From Hexactinellida sp. DTS-2022 (taxonomy: Eukaryota > Porifera > Hexactinellida): a stretch of 64,000 nt of DNA. This document shows, in pieces, positions 57,101 to 63,784 of this stretch. How positions within the stretch are numbered: the stretch's first letter is position 1; every line of letters starts with the position of its first letter. The notes under the pieces were generated by a model that searched no databases, was not told where the DNA came from, and was given only the letters and a program-made list of their open reading frames with translations. The stretch spans positions 3,410,001 through 3,474,000 of the forward strand of contig JAPNXP010000012.1 in NCBI GenBank assembly GCA_028753945.1, in the 5' to 3' direction. Made by a program: the position numbers and the translations under genes.

Positions 57101-58650
57101 GACCAAATTTCCTACTCGCAGTTATGAGGTAATTCCTACAATTTTTAGAAGTGTCAAAATTCACCCATTCGTTGATAACTACCACCCTCTACGAGATAAG
57201 ATTGAAGTAGCTCGGGCGGAGTGGGTAATTTGAGACTCTCGTTATATACCAGGGGAATGTAGTTGAGAGCCGAAATATTACCATATGCACAAATTTGTAA
57301 TGTTATCTTCCAAGCTGAACTATCCGAAAGAAAACCATCTGTTAAGCACCTGGAATCAACTATGCATTGAAATATAGCATTCTCCCCAGTAGTTATAGTA
57401 TTGGAGCTTGGAGTTATAAAATGAAGTTGCGAAGATTCAGCTACTATCCCTAGAAACAAGTTAATTTAAAGCAGACATAGTACCAGTATAACACTGATTG
57501 GTTGACCGAGTCAGAGGCTAGGTTACGAATCAGGTTTCTCGACACTCGACATGGTTAACACACTTATACTATACAATCAAATAACATACACTCAAACCTC
57601 CCTTATCCGGGCATTATCGTTCGGAGGGTGCCCGTAACTTGGAATTTGCCCGGATCTCAGAAATACAATTGCTAGTGCATGTGCAATCCCAAAGTAGAAA
57701 TCCATATTATCTAGATTTATTCAAAAACTCCAAAGTGATGTTTTTATTGGGTTGTGGACAATTTAAGATGGTGTTTGTTATAATATTTTGTAATTAAACT
57801 CATTATTGGGTAAATAAATAAATAGTTAGCTTGGCATTATACCAATAAGGGTGCCTAATTGAGGGAGGTGGCGTATCTGAGAGGTCCGGATCTCGGAGGT
57901 TTGAGTGTACATATATTGAGAGTTAGCTTTATTTAAAGCATAGGCAACATATGTACAGTATATATTTACTGAGTACACAGCTAATTTCTAACAGGCCGGT
58001 TAACTGGTTAATAAAATGAACAACAAGAATATAATAGCATACAATTGGATCGCACTATCTCACCTGGAAGTGTAGCTAGAGAGAGATTGTAGCTAACACG
58101 TCTGAACTCCTGAATAGAAGGATTGTTAGCCTGACATATGTACATGCCTTCATCAGCAGAGGAGAGATTAGAGAACAGCAGACTTCCGTTTAGCAGAGTT
58201 TTGTGAGTACTGCCACTAACAATTAGTTCTACCACGCCCTGTTCCAACCACAGGATCACGGCCTGAGGGAGACTGACCACGTGCTCGCAGGTCAGCAGTA
58301 GCCAGCTTCCCGGGGACCCTACCACGGCTACGGGGGTATCTACTAGGGCCAGAATATCTAAAGAGAGACTGATTAGTTACTGCCTGCCTCATTTGTAAAT
58401 ACATCGGACTAACAGCCTATCTGTATTAGAGCTGGTCTGCTCACTACTGAGCCCAACTCATAAGAAGCCTCGCAATGGTAGTATCCAGCTGTGTTAACAG
58501 AAGCTGTTAATGACAAGGTCGAGCTGTTGGAATCTGATATTGGGTGTGTACCATTAAATACCCAAATTAAGAGATTTGGAAGAGAAGAGAAGGTACACTC
58601 CAATTGAAAGGTTGTCCCTTCCTTTAAGATTCTATCTGTTGGAGAGCTCA
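21288..58650 (-). CDS. Ig/FN3 adhesion or receptor-type gene (13 exons seen)
   Basis: Thirteen minus-strand exons chain by GT-AG sites and codon phase into six Ig domains (exons A, B, C1+C2, D, E1+E2, F+G) and two FN3 domains (H+I, J+K). Each Ig has the paired cysteines, a tryptophan and the DxGxYxC-type end; the FN3 halves show the L-W and Y-LPYTLY patterns. The layout is that of a cell-surface adhesion protein or receptor ectodomain. No signal peptide, membrane segment or cytoplasmic domain is visible, because both ends continue beyond the recognised exons (exon A starts and exon K ends in phase 1). It could be the ectodomain of a receptor kinase, phosphatase or plain adhesion molecule. Intron H-I is about 29.6 kb. 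The interval includes introns; individual exons are listed separately. Confidence 0.85.
21630..21915. mobile_element. Degraded inverted copy of the 57589 MITE
   Basis: Both ends resemble 57589-57907 in inverse: cacctctctgatacgggcgc at the left, gggcaccctccgaaccacag at the right. It lies in intron J-K. Confidence 0.55.
21933..22073. mobile_element. Short MITE with CAGTRGCGTRCCCAG ends
   Basis: The left end is cagtagcgtacccag and the right end ctgggcacgccactg. The element is 141 bp and non-coding, in intron J-K. Confidence 0.7.
22113..22678. mobile_element. Foldback element of AAGTAC motifs, 8-bp target duplication
   Basis: The ends are cagggttgggttcaagtac and its inverse gtacttgaacccaaccctg, flanked by ctcataat on both sides (22105-22112 and 22679-22686). 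The subterminal parts consist of repeated aagtacaagtac. No coding capacity. Confidence 0.9.
22734..22915. mobile_element. Tigger/pogo-like MITE
   Basis: The ends are cagtcgactccgcttaatag and ctattaagcggagttgactg, flanked by TA. The TIR sequence resembles those of pogo-group elements. 182 bp, non-coding. Confidence 0.85.
22918..23892. other. Intron J-K remainder
   Basis: It contains a GC-rich island at about 23010-23095 (ctcgtccgcgcgctacgcta, gggcctgcggccctcgct), probably an element end. The rest is AT-rich with no coding signal that I can support. Confidence 0.4.
23893..23963 (-). CDS. Exon J: first part of FN3-2
   Basis: Acceptor ctttattctag, donor gtaagt, 71 bp, phase 1 to phase 0. It encodes [20 protein letters not shown] ending in EWN. 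The first codon is completed by the G that ends exon I. Too short to be detected by ORF length; found by phase and domain logic. Confidence 0.85.
24074..24251 (-). CDS. Exon I: second part of FN3-1
   Basis: Acceptor ttgtttttag in phase 0, donor gttagt in phase 1, 178 bp. It encodes [16 protein letters not shown] and then [20 protein letters not shown], the C to G strands of an FN3 domain. It is the only candidate that completes exon H in the same phase, across about 29.6 kb. Confidence 0.85.
24260..25115. other. Gene-free intron sequence
   Basis: AT-rich sequence with simple actttcactttca and ttacagttacag repeats at 24720-24780 and 24970-25030. A weak inverted pair (ttaaccttcggctggct with ctagccagacgagggttaa) at 24677-24799 suggests an old MITE. 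No gene seen. Confidence 0.45.
25116..25263. mobile_element. TA-flanked MITE with CAGCGATCATCGG ends
   Basis: Ends cagcgatcatcggt and ccgatgatcgctg, TA on both sides, 148 bp. A second copy at 62778-63259 carries another insertion in its middle. Confidence 0.85.
25320..30121. repeat. Array block; one inverted then three forward hairpins
   Basis: An inverted hairpin lies at 25343-25460, and forward hairpins at 26835-26957, 28197-28312 and 29533-29654. Spacing of 1362 and 1336 bp equals the 1.21-kb unit plus inserted 35-bp palindromes (26978-27012, 27037-27071, 28325-28359, 28384-28418). The last unit is of the 845-bp type and is interrupted at about 30121 by the RT element. No gene seen. Confidence 0.8.
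30183..31238 (+). CDS. RT element N-terminal part with CXC-like cysteine cluster
   Basis: The ATG at 30183 is the first in frame after an AT-rich leader. Residues about 20-60 hold a cysteine cluster: CYPC, CCRC, a [15 protein letters not shown] block, then C-SC-...-C-N. This resembles a tesmin/TSO1-like CXC DNA-binding domain. The remaining about 300 residues are helical and polar, ending in a conserved [16 protein letters not shown] segment that leads into the RT fingers. Confidence 0.75.
31238..32640 (+). CDS. Reverse transcriptase domain
   Basis: The open frame begins with [20 protein letters not shown] (fingers), then palm motif [11 protein letters not shown], motif [16 protein letters not shown], motif [10 protein letters not shown] and a motif D-like EKTWLLVK. 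The two aspartates of YADD and the motif A aspartate are intact. The thumb-like region follows to about 32640. It would copy element RNA into DNA. The frame exits at 32657, just past the point where the CCHC domain starts in another frame. Confidence 0.85.
32641..33297 (+). CDS. RT element CCHC knuckle and putative nuclease domain
   Basis: The frame opens at 32641 with [15 protein letters not shown], a C-x-C-x7-H-x4-C knuckle. It then reads RHNEIRD, ARLDI and FYDIRIF, which fit a PD-(D/E)XK-like restriction nuclease core, and ends with a conserved [14 protein letters not shown] block. In R2-group elements this domain nicks the target for target-primed reverse transcription. The nuclease assignment is from layout and motif, not from a computed fold. 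Confidence 0.65.
   Translation, partial: CVCGKLNTVEHAFSCNTGGYTIIRHNEIRDCTAKLLSEVSHDVVVEPMLQNLNGEVLIPRTANHDDNARLDISSCGFWGGRFEKAFYDIRIFNPYARTNRSRQLSKVYRSHELEKRRKYQQRVLEVEKSSFTPLVFSACGGMGQTANIFYNRLASMLAIKKKQSYSRTVCWLRTHLSFALLRSAILCIRGSRIGRTKNPIEDDHPIDLILAESLSNQD
33384..34291 (-). mobile_element. Helitron F, non-autonomous, minus strand
   Basis: On the minus strand the family 5' end lies at 34140-34290 and the 3' hairpin cluster at 33405-33506. Hairpins are gtcgc-ttc-gcgac (33405-33417), an 11-bp stem at 33431-33455 and a decayed one at 33492-33506. The interior shares several hundred bases with Helitron E and D (acgtcataa..., accgatttatggga). About 908 bp, no ORF. Inserted in the 3' tail of the RT element. 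Confidence 0.8.
34347..40640. repeat. Array block, forward orientation, five hairpins
   Basis: Hairpins lie at about 35151-35268, 35993-36121, 37206-37327, 38416-38538 and 39617-39732. Spacing is 842, 1213, 1210 and 1201 bp, showing both unit types side by side. The copy at 35993 has a short internal duplication (gaggcacc). It ends abruptly at 40640, where Helitron A' begins. No gene seen. Confidence 0.85.
40641..43742 (+). pseudogene. Helitron A', 5'-truncated copy of the Helitron A gene
   Basis: It begins inside the Rep region just after the tyrosine block, so it lacks both HUH and tyrosines. From about 40668 to 42774 it matches 3344-5450 with no difference that I could find by eye, including the TGA and the second frameshift. 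It then diverges by about 5%. There is an extra base pair change near 42775 (tttccaatttcg for ttctctattcg) that shifts the helicase frame. The OTU part is dead: the catalytic cysteine codon is TGA at about 43529 and a second stop follows. Confidence 0.9.
43743..44159. other. Transition between Helitron A' and inverted array
   Basis: No gene. It contains a piece resembling the CAGGG-end MITE (ttacaccaggatcgc, aaaagaaccctg at about 43800-43842) and a two-copy tandem repeat of about 64 bp (caattgaaatag...cccatttcaaata) at 44039-44145. Confidence 0.5.
44160..48240. repeat. Array block, inverted orientation, five hairpins
   Basis: Hairpins lie at about 44168-44290, 45011-45132, 45853-45975, 47066-47187 and 47917-48034, all in the opposite orientation to 34347-40640. 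Spacing is 843, 842, 1213 and 851 bp. With the forward block this makes a large inverted structure around Helitron A'. No gene seen. Confidence 0.85.
48332..48710. repeat. Six clustered 35-bp palindromes
   Basis: Palindromes at 48332-48366, 48397-48431, 48469-48503, 48537-48571, 48608-48642 and 48676-48710 are separated by (aat)n and a leader such as aaggcagtgattccaat. Each reads actgggcc...ggcacagt around ctatactatagtatag. Same unit as in other array blocks. Confidence 0.9.
48726..48900 (+). ncRNA. Conserved stem-forming module, copy in Helitron C
   Basis: Counterpart of 6975-7140. tattg and ggctcgg pair with ccgagcc/caata across about 60 bases, using different base pairs from the Helitron A copy for the outer stem. 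Inner hairpins ttcta-ttt-tagaa and ccc-tga-ggg are kept. It may alternatively be partly coding. Confidence 0.35.
49327..49857 (+). CDS. Helitron C ORF, His/Asp-rich repeats
   Basis: The ATG at 49327 directly follows ttttttcctag. The product starts acidic ([18 protein letters not shown]), then consists of 12-14-residue units of the type [15 protein letters not shown] one-base loss near 49590 moves the long frame into Thr/Met/Ala readings. In the original frame the last unit is followed by an arginine-rich run ([12 protein letters not shown]) and a short hydrophobic end, with TAA near 49903. Alternating His and Asp suggests metal binding. No family is recognised. Like the second ORF in Helitron A it follows the module and combines an acidic start with a tandem repeat. 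Confidence 0.45.
   Translation: MEDIDLEEILNFDAIDPPHDHDEDHARAHSHGHDHDEDHPHAHGHGHDHDEDHPHGHGHDHDEDHPHGHGHDHDEDHPHAHGHGHDEDHPTPMAMATTTMRTTPTPMAMATTTMRTTPTPMATATTTMRTTPMAMATTTTTMRTTPMAMATTTMRTTPMGRGGAGAQGGLGEDQRG
49378..49800. repeat. 36/42-bp GC-rich coding minisatellite
   Basis: Units share ccacggccacgaccacgatg and aggaccacccc. Longer 42-bp units add acgccc. Frame-preserving units dominate, but one unit has lost a base. Confidence 0.9.
51367..51988. mobile_element. Foldback element of GGTATTCGG motifs in Helitron D
   Basis: The ends are tcaaggttgaaaccg and its exact inverse cggtttcaaccttga; taagca flanks both sides. The interior is repeated cagtattcggtattcggttg. Sibling Helitron E has the uninserted site near 59420. 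Confidence 0.85.
51623..51810. mobile_element. hAT-like MITE nested in the 51367 element
   Basis: Ends cagggttctatc and gagcgagaaccctg, with attatcag on both sides (51615-51622 and 51811-51818). Contains two inverted copies of an agggtaca-type motif. Confidence 0.9.
52026..53334. mobile_element. TA-inserting MITE in Helitron D, itself interrupted
   Basis: Left end ccgtatatactctaata, right end ttcgaataaatacgg, TA on both sides. Helitron E carries the empty site at 59757-59758 (aattcaac-ta-tttacaaac). Without its insert it would be about 250 bp, the size of the 14638 copy. Confidence 0.9.
52043..53092. mobile_element. Foldback element of GTGGAATC motifs
   Basis: It starts gggggctgactgaatag and ends with the inverse; ctctaata flanks both sides (52035-52042 and 53093-53100). 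The left arm (to about 52555) and the right arm (from about 52600) are near-perfect inverses with a central loop flanked by ggtaacaaagcctaacaa and its inverse. Outer parts are repeats of agtggaatc. A short ORF at 52825 is a by-product of the repeats. Confidence 0.9.
53630..53784. repeat. Three 35-bp palindromes beside Helitron D
   Basis: Copies at 53630-53664, 53689-53725 (with a two-base insertion) and 53750-53784. Each is preceded by the same leader (aaggcagtaagattagaa or accaaagcactgagattag). Confidence 0.85.
53866..53984 (-). CDS. Exon H: first part of FN3-1
   Basis: Acceptor tattttaag, donor gtaagg, 119 bp, phase 1 to phase 0. It encodes [20 protein letters not shown] then SWTRTP, the A to C strands of an FN3 domain. 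It is separated from its partner exon I by the giant intron. Confidence 0.85.
54248..54664. mobile_element. Foldback element of CCCGACCGG motifs, 8-bp target duplication
   Basis: The ends are cagagatggaaccggtcggg and cccgaccggttccgtctctg, with gtaggctt on both sides (54240-54247 and 54665-54672). It lies in intron G-H. Short ORFs over it are motif shadows. Confidence 0.92.
55129..55303 (-). CDS. Exon G: second half of Ig6
   Basis: Acceptor tttcttacccag in phase 0, donor gtaagt in phase 1, 175 bp. Encodes [20 protein letters not shown] then [11 protein letters not shown], the E to G strands including the second cysteine. Confidence 0.88.
55560..55720. mobile_element. TA-flanked MITE in intron F-G
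   Basis: Left end cagtaaactttcgatataac, right end gttataacgggagttcacta, in TA context. Contains two further cgatataacg-like motifs. Non-coding. Confidence 0.75.
55827..55963 (-). CDS. Exon F: first half of Ig6
   Basis: Acceptor tatatatttag, donor gtatta, 137 bp, phase 1 to phase 0. Encodes [20 protein letters not shown] then LVCEAS and [11 protein letters not shown], with first cysteine and tryptophan. Confidence 0.88.
56032..56153 (-). CDS. Exon E2: second half of Ig5
   Basis: Acceptor cgtttttag in phase 2, donor gtactg in phase 1, 122 bp. Encodes [20 protein letters not shown] then [20 protein letters not shown]. Confidence 0.88.
56226..56379 (-). CDS. Exon E1: first half of Ig5
   Basis: Acceptor attactcacag, donor gtaaga, 154 bp, phase 1 to phase 2. 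Encodes [20 protein letters not shown] then PLSINCSAS and RYSWSRD, with first cysteine and tryptophan. The split glycine codon matches E2. Confidence 0.85.
56445..56708 (-). CDS. Exon D: Ig4
   Basis: Acceptor gtgtgtacag, donor gttagt, 264 bp, phase 1 at both ends. Encodes a complete Ig domain: [26 protein letters not shown], then [20 protein letters not shown]. Confidence 0.92.
56776..56951 (-). CDS. Exon C2: second half of Ig3
   Basis: Acceptor gtttatttag in phase 2, donor gttagt in phase 1, 176 bp. Encodes [20 protein letters not shown] then [20 protein letters not shown]. Confidence 0.88.
57350..57449 (-). CDS. Exon C1: first half of Ig3
   Basis: Acceptor cttgtttctag, donor gtgctt, 100 bp, phase 1 to phase 2. 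Encodes [20 protein letters not shown] then [12 protein letters not shown]. The frame stays open past the donor, but only splicing here to C2 gives a normal Ig domain. Confidence 0.82.
57589..57907. mobile_element. TA-flanked MITE in intron B-C1
   Basis: The ends are cactcaaacctcccttatcc and its inverse near ggatctcggaggtttgagtg, with TA on both sides. The inner part repeats gggtgcccgtaacttggaat-type segments in inverse. Confidence 0.85.
58064..58357 (-). CDS. Exon B: Ig2
   Basis: Acceptor ctctctttag, donor gtgaga, 294 bp, phase 1 at both ends. Complete Ig domain: [28 protein letters not shown], then [15 protein letters not shown]. Confidence 0.92.
58414..58650 (-). CDS. Exon A: Ig1 (first recognised)
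   Basis: Acceptor ctatcaactag, donor gttagt, 237 bp, phase 1 at both ends. Complete Ig domain: [27 protein letters not shown], then [11 protein letters not shown]. The intron to exon B is only 56 bp. The upstream exon is not found in 58651-64000. Confidence 0.9.
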
Positions 58651-58855
58651 CTAGTTGATAGCCTATTGGTTATAACTTGTAATGTTTTGAAATTTGAAAA
58701 TAACTAATTGGTAAACAAGTATGCTGATTTCGAATTTGGCATTTACAAATTTCTAATATGTATTTATTGTTGTTGTTTACACAAAATAGGTAAACAAATT
58801 AATGAAAATTCAAAATGAACCTAGAAGTTTGCTTTCAACGGGTATCGCTCTATCT
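58651..58855. other. Intron sequence upstream of exon A
   Basis: AT-rich with no coding signal on either strand. Confidence 0.5.
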
Positions 58856-60034
58856 CTATATTAAAAGCGCAATTGTTGTGTGTGTGTGTTTGTCCAGAAT
58901 TAATTGAAAAGACTACGAGTCCCAGAAAGCTGAAAATTTGTATACAGGGGTAATTTTGTACTGCGACAACGATCTATTGGTTTTCTAAGCGAAATAACGG
59001 GATTATGACGTCATAAAGGCACATATTTGGGAATAACTCTTTCAGTTTTACTTGCTTCGCTCACAATTTTAGATGATAACACAACATACAATGAGACACA
59101 CGTATACCGATTTATGGGATTGTGACGTCACGTAGGAACTAATTTGGATACAGCTCTTACATTTTTGATTCAATCGTCAAACAATTTTGTCACATTATAA
59201 AACAGAATGTATTGCATGTCTCTAGAAATTTTTGGAATTTTCGCATTTAATCTGAGCCAGACACTTACAAAAATGTAACCTCCAATTGCTGAGTCATTGC
59301 ACATATTGAGGTTTGACGAGTTAATCTTCAACTACATTATTTCCGAAATTGCATACTTGATTAATCCAGTTTGGCTTCAATCAGTTTATTTCTATTCATG
59401 AGGTATTTAGCTTACGTCAATCACATAAGCATAATATTACACTAGCCAAGTGATCCGTCGCCTTGCGACGAATTAGTCGGCATAAATAGTTAATATCCCA
59501 GTTAGCAGTAACCAATAGGATTAGACCTTTAACAATAGGCATATATATGCATATTAGTACAAAAAAACAAAATGCTGTGTAATTATGGAACTAACACCTT
59601 TTTGTGGAACCCATTATATTTCCCGAGGTCTCCCTTGCAAGAGCTTTCGATTGATATATATTTCGTCAGGATCGGGTAATGTAGCAAAGAGTTACAGGGG
59701 CGGACGGACGGGCCAAGCTTTCTTAATAATATAGATATCAAAGTTAGTAATTCAACTATTTACAAACAATTTACTATGCAGTAAATCATGGTTAGTAAAC
59801 AACATGAATGAATTAATGAATTAATATATTGATATACTGGGGTCCCAAATAGCAGCATACTGAATTGAGTACGTGTAATTTACAAGTCACAGGTTTAATT
59901 TCGAGGAGAGTTAGGCCGCGAAGCTGCCGTTAATTAATTGTGTTGCGTAGTGTCTAACTCGAACGAACAAAAGTCGCGAAGCGACTTTTGTAAGAGAGTG
60001 ATCCGTCGCGAAGCGACCGAGACCGAAGGGCTCG
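58856..60034 (+). mobile_element. Helitron E, non-autonomous
   Basis: The family 5' end is at 58856-58985 and the 3' hairpins at 59914-59928, 59967-59991 (perfect 11-bp stem, GAA loop) and 60005-60017, followed by gaccgaagggctcgt. The interior shares acgtcataaaggcacatatt and following sequence with D and F. An extra 290 bp (59445-59735) is not shared. No ORF. It supplies the empty sites for insertions in Helitron D. Confidence 0.85.
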
Positions 60035-60106
60035 TTTCATTAAAATACGCTTGCATTGATGATTTGCATACCTATCCAATATCCATAATGTAGAATATGT
60101 TGTCAA

Positions 60107-60821
60107 TAGGGCTTACAATCCCGGACATATTTTGCAATCCCGGGATTTCGGGATTGACTTTTTTTTCTAATCCCGGGATTCCGGGATTATCATTTGTCTA
60201 ATCCCGGGATCCCGGGATTTTGGGATTAGAAAAAGAAACCCAAGGGTCCCTTATAAACCACCTTCACACTTTAATATTTAAAATTTTTGTTACATGCTTT
60301 GCATTGAGCCAGCTTACTACATACAGATCTCAGAAAATGTTTCCATTTTTCTGCACCAGTAAAATTTTGAAATTTAGTACTTTCAGCCATAAAACATAGA
60401 ATATAGAATTTAGGTAGATAATTTCTGATTTATAGAATTCTATAATATTAGTCATAATTTAATCAAATAGGAATCTTCGAGTCATCGTTTGTTAAATTTT
60501 AACAACAATGACCACAAAGATTATCATTTAACGCTGAATCCAAATAAGAGTTGATATGAAATTATATGCATCATACAAGTGGATGATTGTTTGTCTAGCT
60601 AGGGAATCTAATTAAATATGTTTGGATTCTTGGATCATACAAACAAACCTGTCCCAATCTTTTACTGCAATTAAAGCCATTAGATACCAATTTCGGAATC
60701 CCGGGATTGAGAAATAATCCCGGGATTGGAAATCGGGATCGGGATTAAAAAACAAATCCCGGGATATAATCCCGGAGGTGAAATGGATCGGGATCCCGGG
60801 ATCCCGGGATTGTAAGCCCTA
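60107..60821. mobile_element. Foldback element of AATCCCGGGATT motifs, 8-bp target duplication
   Basis: The ends are tagggcttacaatcccgg and ccgggattgtaagcccta, with gttgtcaa on both sides (60099-60106 and 60822-60829). Both subterminal zones are arrays of aatcccgggatt. Middle AT-rich, no ORF. Confidence 0.92.
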
Positions 60822-60829
60822 GTTGTCAA

Positions 60830-61017
60830 CTCTAATATTACTATCGCTAAGAATTTATTTGATTTGCGTCACAGTGTTTCACAGGAACTAAAGTTTTTGG
60901 TACCTCTGAAGAATAATTTATGACTGCACTTCATAATTATATCAGGATTAGTGATTACTTTCTGTAAACACAATTTGCAATACCTTACATAATACAAACT
61001 TACAAAGTTCCATCATG
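60830..61017. other. Gene-free spacer
   Basis: AT-rich; nothing recognisable. Confidence 0.4.
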
Positions 61018-62465
61018 GGTTCAAGTCCGGAATGGAATTAAGATTTATATTTAAAATCCCAATCCCATTCTGAATGGGAATGGGACTTAAGCCCTGAGTT
61101 CCCGAGATTGAAAGACTGCGACTGGGAATTAAGTCTTATCCTAGGGAATGGGAATGGGACTCAAGTCCTGGAATCCCGGATTTGAAAGACTGGGACTGGG
61201 AATTAAGTCCTATCCTAGGGAATGGGAATGGGACTTAAGCCCTGAATTCCAGGATTTGGAAGACTGCGACTAGGAATTAAGTCCTATCCTAGGGAATGGG
61301 ATTGTGACTTAAGCATACCTCCCAAGTTTGAGATGGTCCAATGCGGGTCACCCACCAAACCCCCCCCCCCCCCCCCCCTCTCTGGCTACATACATTTCAG
61401 GGTGTGTGGATATTTATGGTTTGGTGGTTTTTTTTTGACATATTTATGGTAGTTTCTATAGAAAAATACAAGTCTTACTACCTATTTAGTATTTAATGAA
61501 TAAGTGTAACTAAATGAAAATTAAGGAACTATTTGGGTGTTATAAGCGTGCTTAGTCTTAATACTGATCTGATTTTATAGAATTGAGCTCCTGAAAATAA
61601 TTTCTCCAATGCGGGTTTTTTCGCTATCAATGCGGGTCAGCGGGTTTCGATGCTCAAATGCGGGTCCGACCCGCCCAGGGCGGGTCACTTGGGAGCTATG
61701 CTTAAGCCCTGAATTCCAGGATTTGGAAGACTGCGATTAGGAATGGGACTTAAGTCCTGAATTATTGAGTACCCATAGTTAAATTTGATAAGTATTCATT
61801 GCATAGATTTGAATTGAATCGATGTAATTCCTGAATTTCGGAATTAAAGGACTACGAGAGCCAAATCCCATTCAGGGAATTAGGAATGGGACTTAAGTCC
61901 TGAATTATTGATTAGTAACCCTTAGTTATATTTGATTTAATTTTGAAATTTGACTACGACTGGGAATTAAGTCCTATACTAAGGAATGGGAATGGGAATG
62001 GGACTAAAGTCCTGGATCCCCGGATTTGAAAGACTGGGACTGGGAATTAAGTCCTATCTTAGGGAATGGAAATGGGACTTAAGTCCTATCTTAGGGAATG
62101 GGAATGGGACTTAAGTCCTATATTAGGGAATGGGACTTAAGTCCTGGAATCCCGAATTTGAAAGACTGACTGGGAATTAAGTCCTATCCTAGATTCCTAG
62201 GGAATGGGAATGGGACTTAAGCCCTGAATTCCAGGATTTGAAAGACTGTGACTGGGAATTAAGTCCTATCCTAAGGAATGGGAATGAGACTTAAGCCCTG
62301 TTTCCCGAAATTGAAAGACTGTGACTAGGAATTAAGTCCTATACTCGGGAATTGGAATGGGACTTAAGTCCTGAATTGACGAAAATGAAAGACTGCGACT
62401 GGGAATTAAATCAGGGAATCCCATTAAGAATGGGAATTCAGGGAATTAAATCGGAATTGAACCCA
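61018..62465. mobile_element. Foldback element of GGGACTTAAGTCC motifs
   Basis: The ends are gggttcaagtccgg and an approximate inverse ending ggaattgaaccc. The interior is many copies of gggaattaagtcctatccta and gggaatgggaatgggactta. No clear target duplication. Interrupted by the element at 61315-61702. Confidence 0.7.
61315..61702. mobile_element. MITE nested in the 61018 element
   Basis: The ends are atacctcccaagt and acttgggagctat, flanked by acttaagc at the left and gcttaagc at the right (one difference). Interior repeats aatgcgggt. It includes a run of about 18 C at 61361-61378. Confidence 0.7.
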
Positions 62466-62777
62466 TATAAATAAATTACAAACACTTCAAATATGTACAT
62501 GTATTTGGAATACAATATTCATTAAGGGCCGTCGTAAGTGAATTTTCGAATATCGAATATGATAAATTTGAAATAGCCATTAATTTTCTCTATTTCTATG
62601 TAGTTTATATCCTTAATCCAAGTTCTTTAAATTTAATGCGGCAATCTATACCAATTTGCATGTCTACAGGGTCTGAAAAGTAATTTCGTTTCTCGTACCT
62701 TGAAATAAACATGCAAATGTGTATTGTAATTTGTAATCATATTAATATAATTGATATTAATTAAGAATTTACTTATA

Positions 62778-63259
62778 CAGAGATCATCTGCGTTTGTATT
62801 AAAAAACCTGGCTACTTTATACCGATTGTTTTTTTATGTTTATAAAATAAGTTGTTTAATACGCGTATAATACGTATTATACGTATTATACGTAATACGC
62901 TATCCACCAGTACGTATTATACGTTAAATCTATGATCAACCAGGTATGTTTTCGAAGTAAAGTCAATCGAATATTAGTAATTCTTGTTGTAAATACAACA
63001 TCTAGCAAATAATCATATTTATACTATACAAACTAAACTACGAGTCGATTAACAATAAAAGAACAACGATTAAACCAAAAGTTGTTCAAAGCAAATTCCA
63101 TGAGCTCGATATTATTTGTAAGATATGCGTATAATACGTATTACATTATACGTATTATTCGTAATACGTAACCAATAAAAGAGTATTAAACAACTTAGAT
63201 AAAAAACACCATCGGTAGAAACTAGGCATGTTATTTAATACAAACGCCGATGATCGATG
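62778..63259. mobile_element. Copy of the 25116 MITE carrying an insertion
   Basis: Left end cagagatcatctgcg and right end cgccgatgatcgatg in TA context. The middle is split at ttataaaa by the 62849-63196 element, relative to 25116-25263. Confidence 0.8.
62849..63196. mobile_element. Foldback element of TACGTATTA motifs
   Basis: The ends are aagttgtttaatacgcgtat and its inverse attaaacaactt. Next to both ends are runs of ataatacgtattatacg. Possible ataaaa target duplication. Confidence 0.75.
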
Positions 63260-63784
63260 TATAATTAAATTCTTCATATAATCTTTGGACAGGTGCGAAG
63301 TCAGCCCTAACTATAGTGGGTGTCAAGTGCGAGGAGTAAGTGTAGCCAGCGACCGTAATGGGTGCTCAGCAGAAAACCTCTTTACACACTAAGAGGCCTT
63401 GTTAAATGTTAATTCAGGAGCACTCTCTATAAAAAGGTGCTATGTAACGACTGAAAAAAATAGCACAGTAACATATATTGACTGTGAAAACTAACTAATA
63501 TGATTACATTCTTGACTGAGCTTAGCTGTGGACGTAATTGCATCTCTCACGAAAAAGAGCACAAGCCTTAGTATATTGATCATCTTTCTTTTGGATACAA
63601 ACAACTTGTGACATTCAGATGTTCTATATATTTGAACAGCGATTTTATATGTATTGAGCCAAAGTAAAATCCATGTTAATTTAAATATCAATCACTAAAT
63701 ATCATTAATCGCATTAATATATTTATTAGTAACACGTATACTATTATTAGCCAATATATCATGTTTAAATTAACACAATATCTG
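63260..63784. other. Gene-free stretch
   Basis: A minus-strand acceptor-like site (ttttttcag near 63455) is followed by only short open frames. I cannot support an exon. The 66-codon minus ORF at 63491-63691 has no recognisable features. Confidence 0.35.

Noticed and set aside
58216..58404. Minus-strand ORF overlapping exon B
   Set aside because: It is out of frame with the Ig domain and crosses the 56-bp intron.
63270..63480. Possible first exon with signal peptide upstream of exon A
   Set aside because: A splice-acceptor-like site exists, but open frames are short, without a start codon or a phase that fits exon A.
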